Notes under the pieces: model-generated | The model's input: the letters and a program-made list of their open reading frames with translations, nothing else | The model's database searches: none | Told to the model about the DNA's origin: nothing | In this document: positions 27,428 to 37,330 of the stretch, piece after piece | Layout of the letters: every line of letters starts with the position of its first letter | Numbering within the stretch: the first letter of the stretch is position 1 | Position numbers and translations under genes: made by a program | DNA from: Aliidiomarina minuta | GTDB lineage: Bacteria; Pseudomonadota; Gammaproteobacteria; Enterobacterales; Alteromonadaceae | DNA: 64,000 nt | Assembly (NCBI RefSeq): GCF_003987145.1 | Contig: NZ_PIPL01000001.1 | Location: 1,860,001-1,924,000, forward strand | Direction: 5' to 3'

Positions 27428-28498
27428 ATGGAAAACAGTCATCGTAAAATTGCGTTACTCGACCTGGATGCTTTTTTTGCTGCCGTTGAAGTACTTCGCG
27501 ATCCTAATTTAGCTACACGACCTTTCGCCGTTGGTGGCGGCAGTGATCGGGGTGTGGTGGCGACCGCTAATTATCTAGCCCGACAATATGGAATACACAG
27601 CGCAATGCCCGGCCATCAGGCGCGAAAATTGTGCCCTCAACTTATTTTTGTAAAGCCGGACATGGCAGCTTATAAAGATATGTCCAAACGAATTCAACAA
27701 TGCTTGCGCGAAATAACACCGTTAATGGAACCCGCCTCAATTGACGAATTTTATCTGGATTTAACCGATAACCCAATGTGTAATGGTAGTGCATCGCTAA
27801 CCATGGAGCTTATCCGCGATGAGATCCGGGCAATGGGCGTGCCGGGTTCAGCTGGTATCTCGAATCAAAAAATGGTCGCCAAAATAGCTTCTGAGGAAAA
27901 TAAGCCAGACGGCCAATATCTGGTGACTCCAAACCAGGTATTGCAGTATATCGGTCAGCTGGGCTTAAAGCGTATCCCTGGCGTTGGTCCTAAAAGCCTG
28001 GAGCGCCTGCAACAATCCGGGCTACATACTGGCGCGGATATCCAGCAAATTACGCTGACTAAGCTGCAGAATATTCTAGGGGAACGTTCCGGTTACCTTT
28101 TGCATCAACGTTGCATGGGCATTGATGAACGCCCGGTGGTTACCCATCGCATACGTAAAAGTGTCGGTGTCGAAGAAACACTGCGTATCAATCTGAATAA
28201 CTTAAGAGCAATAGAGGAATTCACCGAACGAGAGTTATTGCCATCATTAAAAAAACGCTTAAAGATAAACCGCTGGCAGGACACCCGCATAAAAACCCAA
28301 ACCGTAAAACTTAAATTTACTGACTTCCAGCAAACCACAGTCAGTCGCGCCAGCAACCGGGTCTCCCCTTCAGTCTTTTATCAATTACTCAAAGAGGCCT
28401 GGGAACGCAGTCACCATCGCGCAGTTCGTCTGGTCGGTCTTAGTGTTACCCTGCCGGATCCGGATCGATCCCGGCAACTGGAGCTGGATCTGGAATAG
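27428..28498 (+). CDS. dinB: DNA polymerase IV
   Basis: A 356-residue Y-family polymerase. The palm carries the first catalytic Asp in LLDLDAFFAAVE (about residues 10-21), and the catalytic pair lies in SIDEFYLDLTD near 103-113. YALARQ-like steric sequence (NYLARQYGIHSAMP) follows the first motif. The thumb contains helix-hairpin-helix PGVGPKS, and the little-finger domain is intact. Pol IV performs error-prone translesion synthesis. The C-terminus LELDLE resembles a beta-clamp binding motif. I saw no LexA box upstream. The last 53 bases overlap the convergent S46 peptidase gene. Confidence 0.93.
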   Translation: MENSHRKIALLDLDAFFAAVEVLRDPNLATRPFAVGGGSDRGVVATANYLARQYGIHSAMPGHQARKLCPQLIFVKPDMAAYKDMSKRIQQCLREITPLMEPASIDEFYLDLTDNPMCNGSASLTMELIRDEIRAMGVPGSAGISNQKMVAKIASEENKPDGQYLVTPNQVLQYIGQLGLKRIPGVGPKSLERLQQSGLHTGADIQQITLTKLQNILGERSGYLLHQRCMGIDERPVVTHRIRKSVGVEETLRINLNNLRAIEEFTERELLPSLKKRLKINRWQDTRIKTQTVKLKFTDFQQTTVSRASNRVSPSVFYQLLKEAWERSHHRAVRLVGLSVTLPDPDRSRQLELDLE

Positions 28499-30620
28499 TT
28501 ACCCCTCTGCATTCGCCACGGAAATCCTGCCATGGCCAACCGAGCTCTTTCAACAGATGGCTGCCACCTTCCAGCTTATCCAATGTCCATAACAGATAAC
28601 GGATATCTACATGAATACTACCCTGTTTCGCCTCGCTATAATGCCAGTCATTGATTACCGACTCCGCAGTGCTATCGAAGATCAATCCGACTAACTCAGC
28701 ATTCTGATTAAAAGTAGCAGCCCCTGAACTTCCCCCGGTAGCGTCCAGATTACTCAAAAAGTTAACCGGAACTGACTGCAGTTCAGCATCGGCATAACAA
28801 CCCCAATCCTGCTGCTGAATCAGCTCTTTTTGTTGCTCTGGAATTTGCGATGGAGGTTCTGCCTGTTGCAACAACGTATTAAGCGAGGTAAACGCAGGTG
28901 CCTGCATGACAGACCCCTGACTCATGCGTAAGGTCCGATTCGCATTATAGCTAAAGCTAAAATCCTGACTTTCATGCCAATTTTTCACTGCCAACATATA
29001 TTTGCCATTCGCAAACTGATGCTGACCACGCCACTCTCTTTCCCGGAGGCCCAGCTGGACCCGCTCCTGATAACTTTCAGCAGCAAAAACCAACCAGGGA
29101 TCAGAACTGCGCTGTAAGTGCTTAAGATCTCGTTGCATCCAGTAAAGTCTTATCGGCACATGGTCTAACTGACTATTGCTGTATAACTTCTTTACCTGCT
29201 GTTCAAGCTCAAGTTGCGTAGGTTCTTCGCTGAGCCGGAAAAAATCATTCACACTCTTTAACTGTTGTTCCTCGGGGAGTTCCATATGTCGAACCAGGAG
29301 TTGCGCTAATAACTGAGCTTCAACTCGCGAATCAAACTGGCTGGCCTGACTACTCATTACGTTGCGCATAGTCTGCATGTCCCGCGGCTGAAAACCGCCA
29401 GTACGCTGCTCAGGAGGTCGTTGTTTTTCGTAAGCAAGGCGATACAAGTGCCTGCCAATCCGAGGCAGTTGCAATTGATCAAAGAAGCTTAGCCAGAGTT
29501 GTTGTGCCTGAAAGTGACTTTGCTCAGCCAGCAACTCGTCCATTAAAGTCAGTGCTTCTTCATAATCACCGCGATTTGGCTGCTGCGCTATCCAGTTTTT
29601 TATCTGCTGATGCTCAGCATCCCGTTGCAATAAAACCTGTTCGTTCTCGTACCCTGACAACATAGCCTGGTAGTTTTTACTTCGGTTACTAAGCCGTTGC
29701 AATAGGGGCGCATATTGTATTCGGCGCTCACTTCCAGAAGGAGAAAGCCCTTTAATTAACTGCTGCCATTGCTCAAGGTATTGCAAAGCCGAAGGGTAGT
29801 AGTGCGCAAACTGGTAGCTCAACTGAGAGGGCGAACGATAACGCTGAGTAATACCTGGATAACCAGCTGCCACTAAAGCATCGCCCGCTCTCAGAGGTGT
29901 CTCGCTGAGCGCAATAAAGCGCTCTGGCTGGTAAGGTCGGTTTGTGGCAGCAGGTTCAGAAGATAATCCACTCTCGCCTACATATAAACGCAGTAACGCA
30001 AAATCACCCGCATGCCGTGGCCACTGCCAGTTATCCCGCTCACCCCCGTAATAACCGATTTCAGCAGCGGGCACATACACAAGGCGCACATCATCAAAAC
30101 GCTGCTCTCTGATAAGCTGGTAGCTTAGGCCGTCATTAAACTCAACCAGTCGACATACTACTCCAGCTTCACGCTCACACTCAGCGACTAAATGATCCCT
30201 GGTTTGCAGGTATCGGTTGAAACGGGCACGCCCACGCAACCGGTCCCCCACGGCTTCATTTACAATGTCTGTAACATCACGCTGACTTAATGTCCGGCTA
30301 ACGTAGAAATCTGCTGGTAAAGCCAGTTCCGATTCAGTAGTACCCGCAAGGTAGCCCTCATCGAAAATGTCCGGCTCAGCTGAGAAAAGGTAAGGCAGCG
30401 AATCCAGGAGGCAATGATAATTGGTTAGCAGTAACCCGTGGGCTGATATCAGCGCAGCTGAACAAGAGCCCGCCTGCATTACACTATGCAATGGCAGGCT
30501 TGCAGCTAGTTCAGGCCGCTGCTGTGATGTCCATAGTCCCTCATTCGCAGTGGCCTGATTCATTAGCAGACTAAACAGACTACCTATAGCCCAGATTACA
30601 TATCGCACAAACTTTGCCAC
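28446..30620 (-). CDS. Exported S46 family dipeptidyl-peptidase
   Basis: A 724-residue S46 peptidase with an N-terminal signal peptide. The chymotrypsin-type triad is visible as His69 in LTNYHC, Asp near 206 in WPRHAGDFALLRL, and Ser632 in ATGGSSGAATFN. Family members DPP7 and DPP11 remove dipeptides in the periplasm. The usual TNHHC and GNSGSP are altered here to TNYHC and GSSGAA, so it is a divergent member and its specificity is not predictable. The start is GTG at 30618-30620, or GTG at 30606-30608 with AAGG spacing. The Pro/Asp-rich C-terminal tail is encoded across the dinB overlap. Confidence 0.88.
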   Translation of the reverse strand: MAKFVRYVIWAIGSLFSLLMNQATANEGLWTSQQRPELAASLPLHSVMQAGSCSAALISAHGLLLTNYHCLLDSLPYLFSAEPDIFDEGYLAGTTESELALPADFYVSRTLSQRDVTDIVNEAVGDRLRGRARFNRYLQTRDHLVAECEREAGVVCRLVEFNDGLSYQLIREQRFDDVRLVYVPAAEIGYYGGERDNWQWPRHAGDFALLRLYVGESGLSSEPAATNRPYQPERFIALSETPLRAGDALVAAGYPGITQRYRSPSQLSYQFAHYYPSALQYLEQWQQLIKGLSPSGSERRIQYAPLLQRLSNRSKNYQAMLSGYENEQVLLQRDAEHQQIKNWIAQQPNRGDYEEALTLMDELLAEQSHFQAQQLWLSFFDQLQLPRIGRHLYRLAYEKQRPPEQRTGGFQPRDMQTMRNVMSSQASQFDSRVEAQLLAQLLVRHMELPEEQQLKSVNDFFRLSEEPTQLELEQQVKKLYSNSQLDHVPIRLYWMQRDLKHLQRSSDPWLVFAAESYQERVQLGLREREWRGQHQFANGKYMLAVKNWHESQDFSFSYNANRTLRMSQGSVMQAPAFTSLNTLLQQAEPPSQIPEQQKELIQQQDWGCYADAELQSVPVNFLSNLDATGGSSGAATFNQNAELVGLIFDSTAESVINDWHYSEAKQGSIHVDIRYLLWTLDKLEGGSHLLKELGWPWQDFRGECRGVTIPDPAPVAGIDPDPAG

Positions 30621-30680
30621 CTTACCTATTTCTAGCTTTATGATAAGCTCCGCTCAACTTTGCTAACGAATGAACGTGCT

Positions 30681-31841
30681 ATGAAACTAATTCTAAAACT
30701 AATCGCCGGCATCCTGGCTGGTATTCTTATTGGATTGTGGGCCCCGGAATGGGTTAATCGCCTTTTATTAACCTTTAAAGGGCTATTCGGTGAGCTACTG
30801 ACCTTTACCATTCCATTGCTTATTCTGTTTTTCATTACCAGTGGCATCGCCAACTTACCGCAAAAATCCGGTCACTTACTGAGCCGTACTCTGGGCATGG
30901 CCTACGGATCTACTATTGTAGCTGGTTTATTAGCATATTTTATAACCTCAGCCATAGTACCACAGCTCACAGGCAGCGCGGCAGAAGTAAGTGCTAACGG
31001 CGCGCTTCCACTAACAGCCTTTCTGGAGCTGGAAATTCCACCTCTATTAAGTGTTATGACAGCGCTGGCTACCGCCTTTATTTTTGGTATTGGTATCTCT
31101 GCTCTGCAAGCTAAAGGGTTAAAGAGCGTCACTGATGAAGGCCGCAATATTATTGAGCTTTTACTGAGTAAAGTGATTATTCCGTTGCTACCTTTCTATA
31201 TCGCCGGAGTTTTCGCTGAATTGGCCTTAACCGGTACCGTATTCGATACTCTGCAGACCTTTGGTATTATTCTGGTAATGGCCGTAGCCATGCACTGGTT
31301 ATGGCTTACCGCCATTTTCGTGGCAACCGGACTGGCGCTGGGTAGTTCGCCTCTGCTCCTGATAAAAAACATGCTCCCAGCTTATTTTACCGCGCTGGGA
31401 ACCATGTCCAGTGCAGCGACTATTCCGGTCTCGCTGCAGGCCACCAGGAACAACGGCGTACGTAAACATATAGCCAACTTTACCGTGCCTTTATGCGCCA
31501 CCACTCATTTGTCAGGTTCTATTATTACCATTACCACTTGTGCAATTGCAGTCATGACCATGAGTCAGGGCCTGGCCATTCCCAGTTTCACCGAAATACT
31601 GCCCTTCATTCTGATGCTTGGGGTGGTCATGCTAGCGGCTCCAGGCGTTCCTGGCGGGGCTGTCATGTCAGCCTTAGGCTTACTAACCAGCATGCTGGGT
31701 TTTGGCGAAGCCGCCGTAGCCCTGATGATTGCTCTCTACATGGCGCAGGATAGCTTGGGTACTGCCTGTAACGTAACTGGTGACGGTGCCATTGCGCTGT
31801 GGGTCGATAAGTTCGCCGGAGAACAGCCTAAAGACCAATAA
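30681..31841 (+). CDS. Dicarboxylate/amino acid:cation symporter (DAACS family)
   Basis: An inner-membrane sodium- or proton-coupled transporter of 386 residues with eight transmembrane helices and two re-entrant loops. The serine-rich hairpin appears as GTMSSAATIPVSLQATR, and the substrate-binding helix as AQDSLGTACNVTGDGAIA, with the conserved Asn and Asp. The substrate may be glutamate, aspartate, serine/threonine or C4-dicarboxylates and cannot be fixed by eye. A TTG lies seven codons upstream in frame, but the ATG at 30681 is the normal start of the first helix. It stands alone before the purEK leader. Confidence 0.88.
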   Translation: MKLILKLIAGILAGILIGLWAPEWVNRLLLTFKGLFGELLTFTIPLLILFFITSGIANLPQKSGHLLSRTLGMAYGSTIVAGLLAYFITSAIVPQLTGSAAEVSANGALPLTAFLELEIPPLLSVMTALATAFIFGIGISALQAKGLKSVTDEGRNIIELLLSKVIIPLLPFYIAGVFAELALTGTVFDTLQTFGIILVMAVAMHWLWLTAIFVATGLALGSSPLLLIKNMLPAYFTALGTMSSAATIPVSLQATRNNGVRKHIANFTVPLCATTHLSGSIITITTCAIAVMTMSQGLAIPSFTEILPFILMLGVVMLAAPGVPGGAVMSALGLLTSMLGFGEAAVALMIALYMAQDSLGTACNVTGDGAIALWVDKFAGEQPKDQ

Positions 31842-31870
31842 GCGATGCTTTTGTGCAAATAATCTGCTAC

Positions 31871-31910
31871 CATGCTGCGCTTTTCAAATCCCAACGAAAA
31901 GCGCAGCATG
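31871..31910. promoter_or_regulatory. Perfect 15-bp inverted repeat in the purEK leader
   Basis: CATGCTGCGCTTTTC (31871-31885) and GAAAAGCGCAGCATG (31896-31910) are exact reverse complements around a 10-nt loop, 22 bp before the purE start. No T tract follows, so it is not a standard terminator. As RNA it would form a very stable hairpin, and as DNA it would be a dyad operator. It does not match the PurR box ACGCAAACGTTTGCGT. Confidence 0.6.
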
Positions 31911-31931
31911 CGCTAAAGCGAGGCAACATCC

Positions 31932-32423
31932 ATGGCATCTGTTTTGATTCTGATGGGTTCGACGTCTGACTGGCCAGTAATGCAACACGCAGCCAGTATG
32001 CTTGAAGATCTGGGCGTACAATGGGAAGCCCGTGTGGTTTCCGCTCATCGTACTCCGGATTTACTGGAAAAAACCATGCGGGAAGCTGAGCAGGGCGATA
32101 TCAAGGTGATTATCGCCGGAGCCGGCGGTGCCGCTCACCTGCCCGGCATGCTGGCAGCCTACACCTGGTTACCTGTCTTTGGCGTTCCGGTGCAAAGCAA
32201 GCACCTGAAAGGTATGGACAGCTTACTTTCTATCGTACAAATGCCGAAAGGCGTTGCTGTTGGCACACTAGCGATCGGTGAAGCCGGAGCCGCTAACGCC
32301 GGCCTTCTGGCCGCTCAGGTACTAGCCACACAGCAGCCTGAAATTGCCGAAAAAGTGAAAGCTTTCCGCGCCACGCAACGAGACAAAGTACTCTCGAATT
32401 CTTCTCTGGAGTTACCAAAGTGA
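31932..32423 (+). CDS. purE: 5-(carboxyamino)imidazole ribonucleotide mutase
   Basis: A 163-residue class I PurE that converts N5-CAIR to CAIR in de novo purine synthesis. The phosphate-binding GSTSDW near residues 9-14, the AHRTP motif near 42-46, [12 protein letters not shown] near 70-81 and the [13 protein letters not shown] segment are all intact. It overlaps purK by four bases (GTGA), giving the usual coupled pair. A 15-bp inverted repeat lies in the leader. Confidence 0.96.
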   Translation: MASVLILMGSTSDWPVMQHAASMLEDLGVQWEARVVSAHRTPDLLEKTMREAEQGDIKVIIAGAGGAAHLPGMLAAYTWLPVFGVPVQSKHLKGMDSLLSIVQMPKGVAVGTLAIGEAGAANAGLLAAQVLATQQPEIAEKVKAFRATQRDKVLSNSSLELPK

Positions 32424-33508
32424 ATATTCTGATCCTGGGTAACGGTCAGCTAGGGCAAATGCTTGGCCGTTCTGCAGTACATTATGGTCACGCCTGTCTG
32501 CTGGTCGATACCAAAACGGATCAGGTTATGCCGGTCGCCGCTTATGAAGCACTGCCAATGAGTTTGCAGCAGGCTGCAGACTGGGCCGATGTGATCAGTT
32601 GGGAGCATGAACAATTAGCGCCAGCGCATGTGCAAATATGCGCTGACAAGTTTTTATCGCCTACGGATAAAATACTAATGCTGACCGATCGTCAGCTGGA
32701 AAAGCAGCTGTGCGATGATCTTGGCATTGTCACGTCGCCCTGGTCTGCTTTTCAAACCCGTGATGAACTGGCTCAGTTGCTTGCCGATACTCAGCAAGCG
32801 GTTGTCATTAAAGCCGCTCAAGGTGGTTATGATGGTCGCAGCCAGTGGCGCTATCAACCGGGCGATGACACCGCACAAATTTTACAGGGAGCCGGTCAGC
32901 AACCGGGTATCGTTGAAAATATGATTCCCTTTGAATGCGAGGTCTCTTTAGTGGGTGCTCGTAATGCCGCAGGCACTACCTGCTGCTATCCCCTCGTGGA
33001 AAATGTGCATACTCAGGGCATACTGAGTTATACCCTGGCTGGGCTTAGCCAGCTACCAGCGCACCTGCAACAACAGGCAGAACAGGCTTTTCAACGCTTA
33101 ACCGACGAATTAAGTTACGTAGGCACGCTGGCCATTGAATTCTTTGTCGTTGGCGAAGGAAATGAAGCCCGTTTGCTGGTCAACGAAGTAGCTCCGCGAG
33201 TCCATAACTCTGGCCACTGGAGTTTAAGCGGCTGTAACTGCGATCAGTTTGATCTGCATATACGCAGTCTTACCAATACGCCCTATCCCAAACAACTCGC
33301 AACGACACCTACCCTGATGGTGAATGTTATCGGCAGCTCTTCTATAGCTGAAGAACTGTGGCAGGACGCCTGCGCGGACCCTTACTGGTACGGAAAGGCT
33401 CCTCGCGCAGGGCGTAAGTTAGGCCATGTGAATTTTCAGGTAGACAACAAAGCTAATGCTAAGGGCCTGGCAAGAAAATGGCAAAGCCCTTTACAAAAAC
33501 TCGCCTAA
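32420..33508 (+). CDS. purK: 5-(carboxyamino)imidazole ribonucleotide synthase
   Basis: A 362-residue ATP-grasp enzyme that makes N5-CAIR from AIR, bicarbonate and ATP. The N-terminal domain opens [18 protein letters not shown], the ATP-grasp core contains [17 protein letters not shown], and the metal-binding region is [15 protein letters not shown]. The GTG start overlaps the purE stop. The pair forms the operon's end, with a large-loop hairpin and T tract after purK. Confidence 0.96.
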   Translation: MNILILGNGQLGQMLGRSAVHYGHACLLVDTKTDQVMPVAAYEALPMSLQQAADWADVISWEHEQLAPAHVQICADKFLSPTDKILMLTDRQLEKQLCDDLGIVTSPWSAFQTRDELAQLLADTQQAVVIKAAQGGYDGRSQWRYQPGDDTAQILQGAGQQPGIVENMIPFECEVSLVGARNAAGTTCCYPLVENVHTQGILSYTLAGLSQLPAHLQQQAEQAFQRLTDELSYVGTLAIEFFVVGEGNEARLLVNEVAPRVHNSGHWSLSGCNCDQFDLHIRSLTNTPYPKQLATTPTLMVNVIGSSSIAEELWQDACADPYWYGKAPRAGRKLGHVNFQVDNKANAKGLARKWQSPLQKLA

Positions 33509-33528
33509 TCGACAAATAATAATCAAAT

Positions 33529-33580
33529 AGCGGTGAACCTTTCGTTCTTTTCGATCGTTTTAACTTCCACCGCTTTTTAA
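33529..33580 (+). terminator. Possible terminator after purK
   Basis: AGCGGTG (33529-33535) pairs with CACCGCT (33568-33574), followed by TTTTAATTTT. The 32-nt loop is long, so efficiency is uncertain. It ends ten bases before the next start codon. Confidence 0.5.
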
Positions 33581-33590
33581 TTTTATTATT

Positions 33591-35843
33591 ATGCAAACAA
33601 ATACGGCTGTCCTTTTTCGTCCTTACCTCAACATTCCTCTGTGGCAATGGTTGTTTCTGATTGCCACTACGTTGGGGTTATCAGCAGCCTCTCGCTTGCT
33701 GACTGTATCGGAAGTTGAGTTTTCGGCTATCTGGCCGGCCTCCGGCATATTCCTTGGTGCTGTGCTCGCTTTAGGTAAACGTTCGCTTTGGGTGCTGCTT
33801 CCGAGCATGCTTATCTGGTCAATTGCATTGCAAAAGGAACCCTGGTTGCTGGCTCTGACGGGCGCCGTTGGACTGGCGATTGGCAGCTGTGTAGCCAGTT
33901 ATCTGATTAGCAGCGGTAAGCACTCTGCAGCAAAACAGGGAACACTCTCTCCGCTCCACTACCTACCCAACTTATATTTTAAGGGCGCCATAATCGGCAG
34001 TGGCATTTCTTCCCTGATAGGGGCCGCTGGATACGCACTTGCCGTACCCACTGCAACGGACTTCCAATTGCAGAATATATGGCTGGTGTACTGGATACTC
34101 GAAGCACTCGGCGTCATTTTGTTCGCCCCATTATTCTTTCTTGTACTGCATCGTCCCCAGCTCAGCCTGCAAGGATTGAAAAAGGACTTCAGTCGCCACC
34201 GCTTCATGATCTGGGGCAGTATTGTGATTCTGGTCATTGTTGCTAGTGTCGTTCTCGGCCAAATTGGCAATAACCGCTATGCCCATGTTCTGGCGCTGGC
34301 ACTTTTCCCGTTGGTGTACTGGTTTGCTACTGAAGGCAGCTCACCCAGCCTGGATTTCATCATACCCAGCTTTGCTATTATTTTTGTTGTTTTCTCTATT
34401 CATCAGTGGGCTGGCCGGCCCCCCATTGACGACATTACCGATTTACTGAGAGTTCTGTTGCAGGTTGGTATTCTGGTGGTGATGGCGCAAATAGTCGCCA
34501 ACATTAATCATCAGCGTCATATATTACTAGAGAGATTCAGACGTCAGGCCTATCAGGACTATCGCACGGGACTTGCCAATGACCGGGGCCTGTACGAAGC
34601 TATTGAGAATACCCTGCAACAACACCACAACGGTAGCCATTGGCTGGCTTATATCAGCCTTACTGATATGCATATCATTAAAGAACTCTTAGCCATGGAC
34701 GGGGCTATTACCATAGAAAGCGTACTAACCCAGCAACTGCAACAGTTTGCACATGATAACGCCGTCATAGCGAGGCTCAGCGAAGGACGTTATGTGGTAT
34801 TGCTACCTAATGTTACAAAAGCCCAGGCCTGCGATACTATTCAGCACATATACCATGCTTTGAGCAGGCCTGTTGATGAAGCGGGTATGTCCACCGATCT
34901 GCGCATAGCTATTGGTGTAACACCGGTTAATGGACAACTTCACAGTGCTCAACAATATATCAGCGTTGCCGTACAGGCACTGAAACAGGCCCAGCAAAAA
35001 ACGGTCAGTATCCAATGGGTGGCAGATCCTAAAGCCAGTGCCGCAAACCATTACACCTTGCTACACCGTTTTGGTCTGCTTAAAGAAGCCATAGAAAAAA
35101 ATCAGCTCGAGCTGTTCGCTCAGGAAATTCGAGGTATTAAAAAAAACCATGAAGGTATTAGCTTTGAGGTTCTGGTGCGTATGCGGGATGAAAATAAAGA
35201 ACTGCTAAGCCCGGCCTATTTCATACCTGCAGCAGAGGCTTTCGGTCTGATGCCTGCGCTGGACCGCTGGGTTATTAAACATAGCCTTGGTTTCCTGGCG
35301 GCGAACAGAAAACGTCTGCGGCATATTCAGAAATGCGCTATTAACTTGTCTGGCGCTTCGCTTTCTGATCCAGAACTCGCTAACTATATTGCCCGACAAT
35401 TAACTAATTTCTCGATTCCTGCTCATAAAATCACTTTTGAAATTACGGAGACGGAAGCTATTCGCAGCAAACAACGCGCTACCGAATTCATTATCGCCAT
35501 TCATCAGCTTGGCTGCAGAGTCTCATTGGATGACTTTGGAACCGGCCTCGCCTCATTTGAATACCTGCGGCAGTTTCGCTTTGACGAATTAAAAATCGAT
35601 GGCGTGTTTATTCGACAACTAGCAGAAAACAATGTCGATGAGAGCATTGTTAATGCAATTTGTCAGGTCGCTGCTACTATGCAGTTAAAAACCGTCGCTG
35701 AATTTGTTGAAGACGCAGAACTTTGTGAAAAGCTTGCCAGGCTAGGTGTCGATTATGCTCAAGGCTATGGCATTAGCAAACCGAAACCGCTCAGGGAGTT
35801 ATTTTTAAATGTCGAAACAGCAGAAGTACCTGCTCGCTATTGA
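33591..35843 (+). CDS. MASE1-(degenerate GGDEF)-EAL protein
   Basis: A 750-residue inner-membrane protein. An N-terminal MASE1 sensor of about eight helices covers residues 10-300, including SEVEFSAIWPASGIFLGA. The cyclase-like domain at about 320-470 has LSEGRY in place of GGDEF and should be inactive. The EAL domain at about 490-740 keeps the catalytic set: FEVLVRM Glu, INLSG Asn, FEITETEAI Glu, DDFGTG, LKIDGVF Lys and AEFVE Glu. It therefore looks like a membrane-bound c-di-GMP phosphodiesterase. No clear ribosome-binding site precedes the ATG. The 3' end overlaps glpK by 35 bp. Confidence 0.88.
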   Translation: MQTNTAVLFRPYLNIPLWQWLFLIATTLGLSAASRLLTVSEVEFSAIWPASGIFLGAVLALGKRSLWVLLPSMLIWSIALQKEPWLLALTGAVGLAIGSCVASYLISSGKHSAAKQGTLSPLHYLPNLYFKGAIIGSGISSLIGAAGYALAVPTATDFQLQNIWLVYWILEALGVILFAPLFFLVLHRPQLSLQGLKKDFSRHRFMIWGSIVILVIVASVVLGQIGNNRYAHVLALALFPLVYWFATEGSSPSLDFIIPSFAIIFVVFSIHQWAGRPPIDDITDLLRVLLQVGILVVMAQIVANINHQRHILLERFRRQAYQDYRTGLANDRGLYEAIENTLQQHHNGSHWLAYISLTDMHIIKELLAMDGAITIESVLTQQLQQFAHDNAVIARLSEGRYVVLLPNVTKAQACDTIQHIYHALSRPVDEAGMSTDLRIAIGVTPVNGQLHSAQQYISVAVQALKQAQQKTVSIQWVADPKASAANHYTLLHRFGLLKEAIEKNQLELFAQEIRGIKKNHEGISFEVLVRMRDENKELLSPAYFIPAAEAFGLMPALDRWVIKHSLGFLAANRKRLRHIQKCAINLSGASLSDPELANYIARQLTNFSIPAHKITFEITETEAIRSKQRATEFIIAIHQLGCRVSLDDFGTGLASFEYLRQFRFDELKIDGVFIRQLAENNVDESIVNAICQVAATMQLKTVAEFVEDAELCEKLARLGVDYAQGYGISKPKPLRELFLNVETAEVPARY

Positions 35844-37293
35844 TCAGGGAACCACGTCCAGTCGCGCCGTTATATATAACGAAAAACTTCAGCCACTTGC
35901 GCAACAGGGCAAAGAGTTCAAACAGCACTTTCCGAACAACGGCTGGGTAGAACATGATCCCGAGGATATCTGGGAAACCACGCTGCACAGTTGCCGAGAA
36001 GCCATTAAAGAAGCCGAGATTGAAGCCTCTGCGCTCGGTGGTATTGGCATTACCAATCAACGTGAAACCACCTTGTTGTGGGATCGTAAAAACGGTGAAG
36101 TCTTACATAAGGCCATCGTCTGGCAGGACCGTCGCACCGCTGATTATTGCCAGCAACTCAAAGATAAGGATCTGGAGCCTTTCTTCCAAAAACGCACCGG
36201 ACTGCTACTGGATCCCTACTTCTCCGGTACTAAGCTCGCATGGCTGTTAGACAATGTGGAAGGTGCCCGTGAACGGGCTGAAGATGGCGAGCTTTGCTTT
36301 GGTACTGTAGACAGTTACCTGTTGTGGCGTTTCACTAAAGGTAAAGTCCACGCAACTGACGCTTCTAATGCTTCACGCACACTGATGATGAATCTGGAAA
36401 CGCGGGAGTGGGACGGCGAACTGTTAGAAAAATTGAATATTCCGGCCTCACTGCTACCTGAGATTCGCGACAATACCAGCGACTTTGGTTACACCGATAA
36501 GGAATGGTTAGGCGCTGAAGTGCCCATTTGTGCCATGGTCGGCGACCAACAGGGCGCTCTGATTGGCCAGGCCTGCATCGAGGCAGGTATGTTAAAAAGC
36601 ACCTATGGCACCGGCTGTTTTGCGCTGCTGAATACGGGTCAGGACATCATTCGCTCAGACAATCGACTGTTAAGCACTCTGGCCTATCAGCTCGATGGTG
36701 AGGCTTATTATGCCCTTGAGGGCAGTATCTTTATGGCTGGGGCTATTATTCAGTGGCTGCGTGATTCCCTTGGTATGTTAGAAGAGGCCGCGGAAAGTGA
36801 GGCTCTGGCAGAAGACATCGGTTATGAGCAAAGCGAGATCATGGTTCCTGCATTTACCGGCTTAGGGGCGCCTTACTGGGACCCGGATGCCCGTGCCGCC
36901 ATCCTTGGCATGACCCGTGACACCTCGCGCGAACACCTGGCAGCTGCGGCGCTGCGCAGTGTTGCCTATCAGAGTCTGGATTTAGTGCACGCCATGCATA
37001 ACGACGGACAGAAGGTCGAGGCGCTGAGAGTCGATGGTGGCATGACCGAAAATGACTGGTTTTTACAGGCTCTGGCCGACATTACCGGATGTCCGATTGA
37101 ACGCGCCGCTATCAGTGAGGCGACTTCGTTTGGTGCTGCTTTTCTGGCTGGGTTGCAAAGCGGCATGTTTAAAAAGCTGAGCGACATCAGTGAACTGCAT
37201 AAAGTAGATAAAACCTTTAAACCTGAGATAAGTTCTGAACAACGCGACAAACTACGCTCAGTTTGGTTAGCCGCAATAGATAAAGTTCGGTAG
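35809..37293 (+). CDS. glpK: Glycerol kinase
   Basis: A 494-residue FGGY-family kinase that makes glycerol 3-phosphate from glycerol and ATP. DQGTTSSRAV near residues 12-21 binds phosphate, GITNQRETTLLW near 83-94 is the family signature region, and YFSGTKLAW, MVGDQQGAL and GLGAPYWDPDARA are all typical of GlpK. No glpF or glpD lies near. The gene begins inside the MASE1-EAL gene and is followed 37 bp later by the cdd-deo cluster, so it may be transcribed with nucleoside salvage genes. Confidence 0.95.
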   Translation: MSKQQKYLLAIDQGTTSSRAVIYNEKLQPLAQQGKEFKQHFPNNGWVEHDPEDIWETTLHSCREAIKEAEIEASALGGIGITNQRETTLLWDRKNGEVLHKAIVWQDRRTADYCQQLKDKDLEPFFQKRTGLLLDPYFSGTKLAWLLDNVEGARERAEDGELCFGTVDSYLLWRFTKGKVHATDASNASRTLMMNLETREWDGELLEKLNIPASLLPEIRDNTSDFGYTDKEWLGAEVPICAMVGDQQGALIGQACIEAGMLKSTYGTGCFALLNTGQDIIRSDNRLLSTLAYQLDGEAYYALEGSIFMAGAIIQWLRDSLGMLEEAAESEALAEDIGYEQSEIMVPAFTGLGAPYWDPDARAAILGMTRDTSREHLAAAALRSVAYQSLDLVHAMHNDGQKVEALRVDGGMTENDWFLQALADITGCPIERAAISEATSFGAAFLAGLQSGMFKKLSDISELHKVDKTFKPEISSEQRDKLRSVWLAAIDKVR

Positions 37294-37330
37294 ACTAACT
37301 GCCCTTTTTAAATAGCTTCGGATATTCGCT

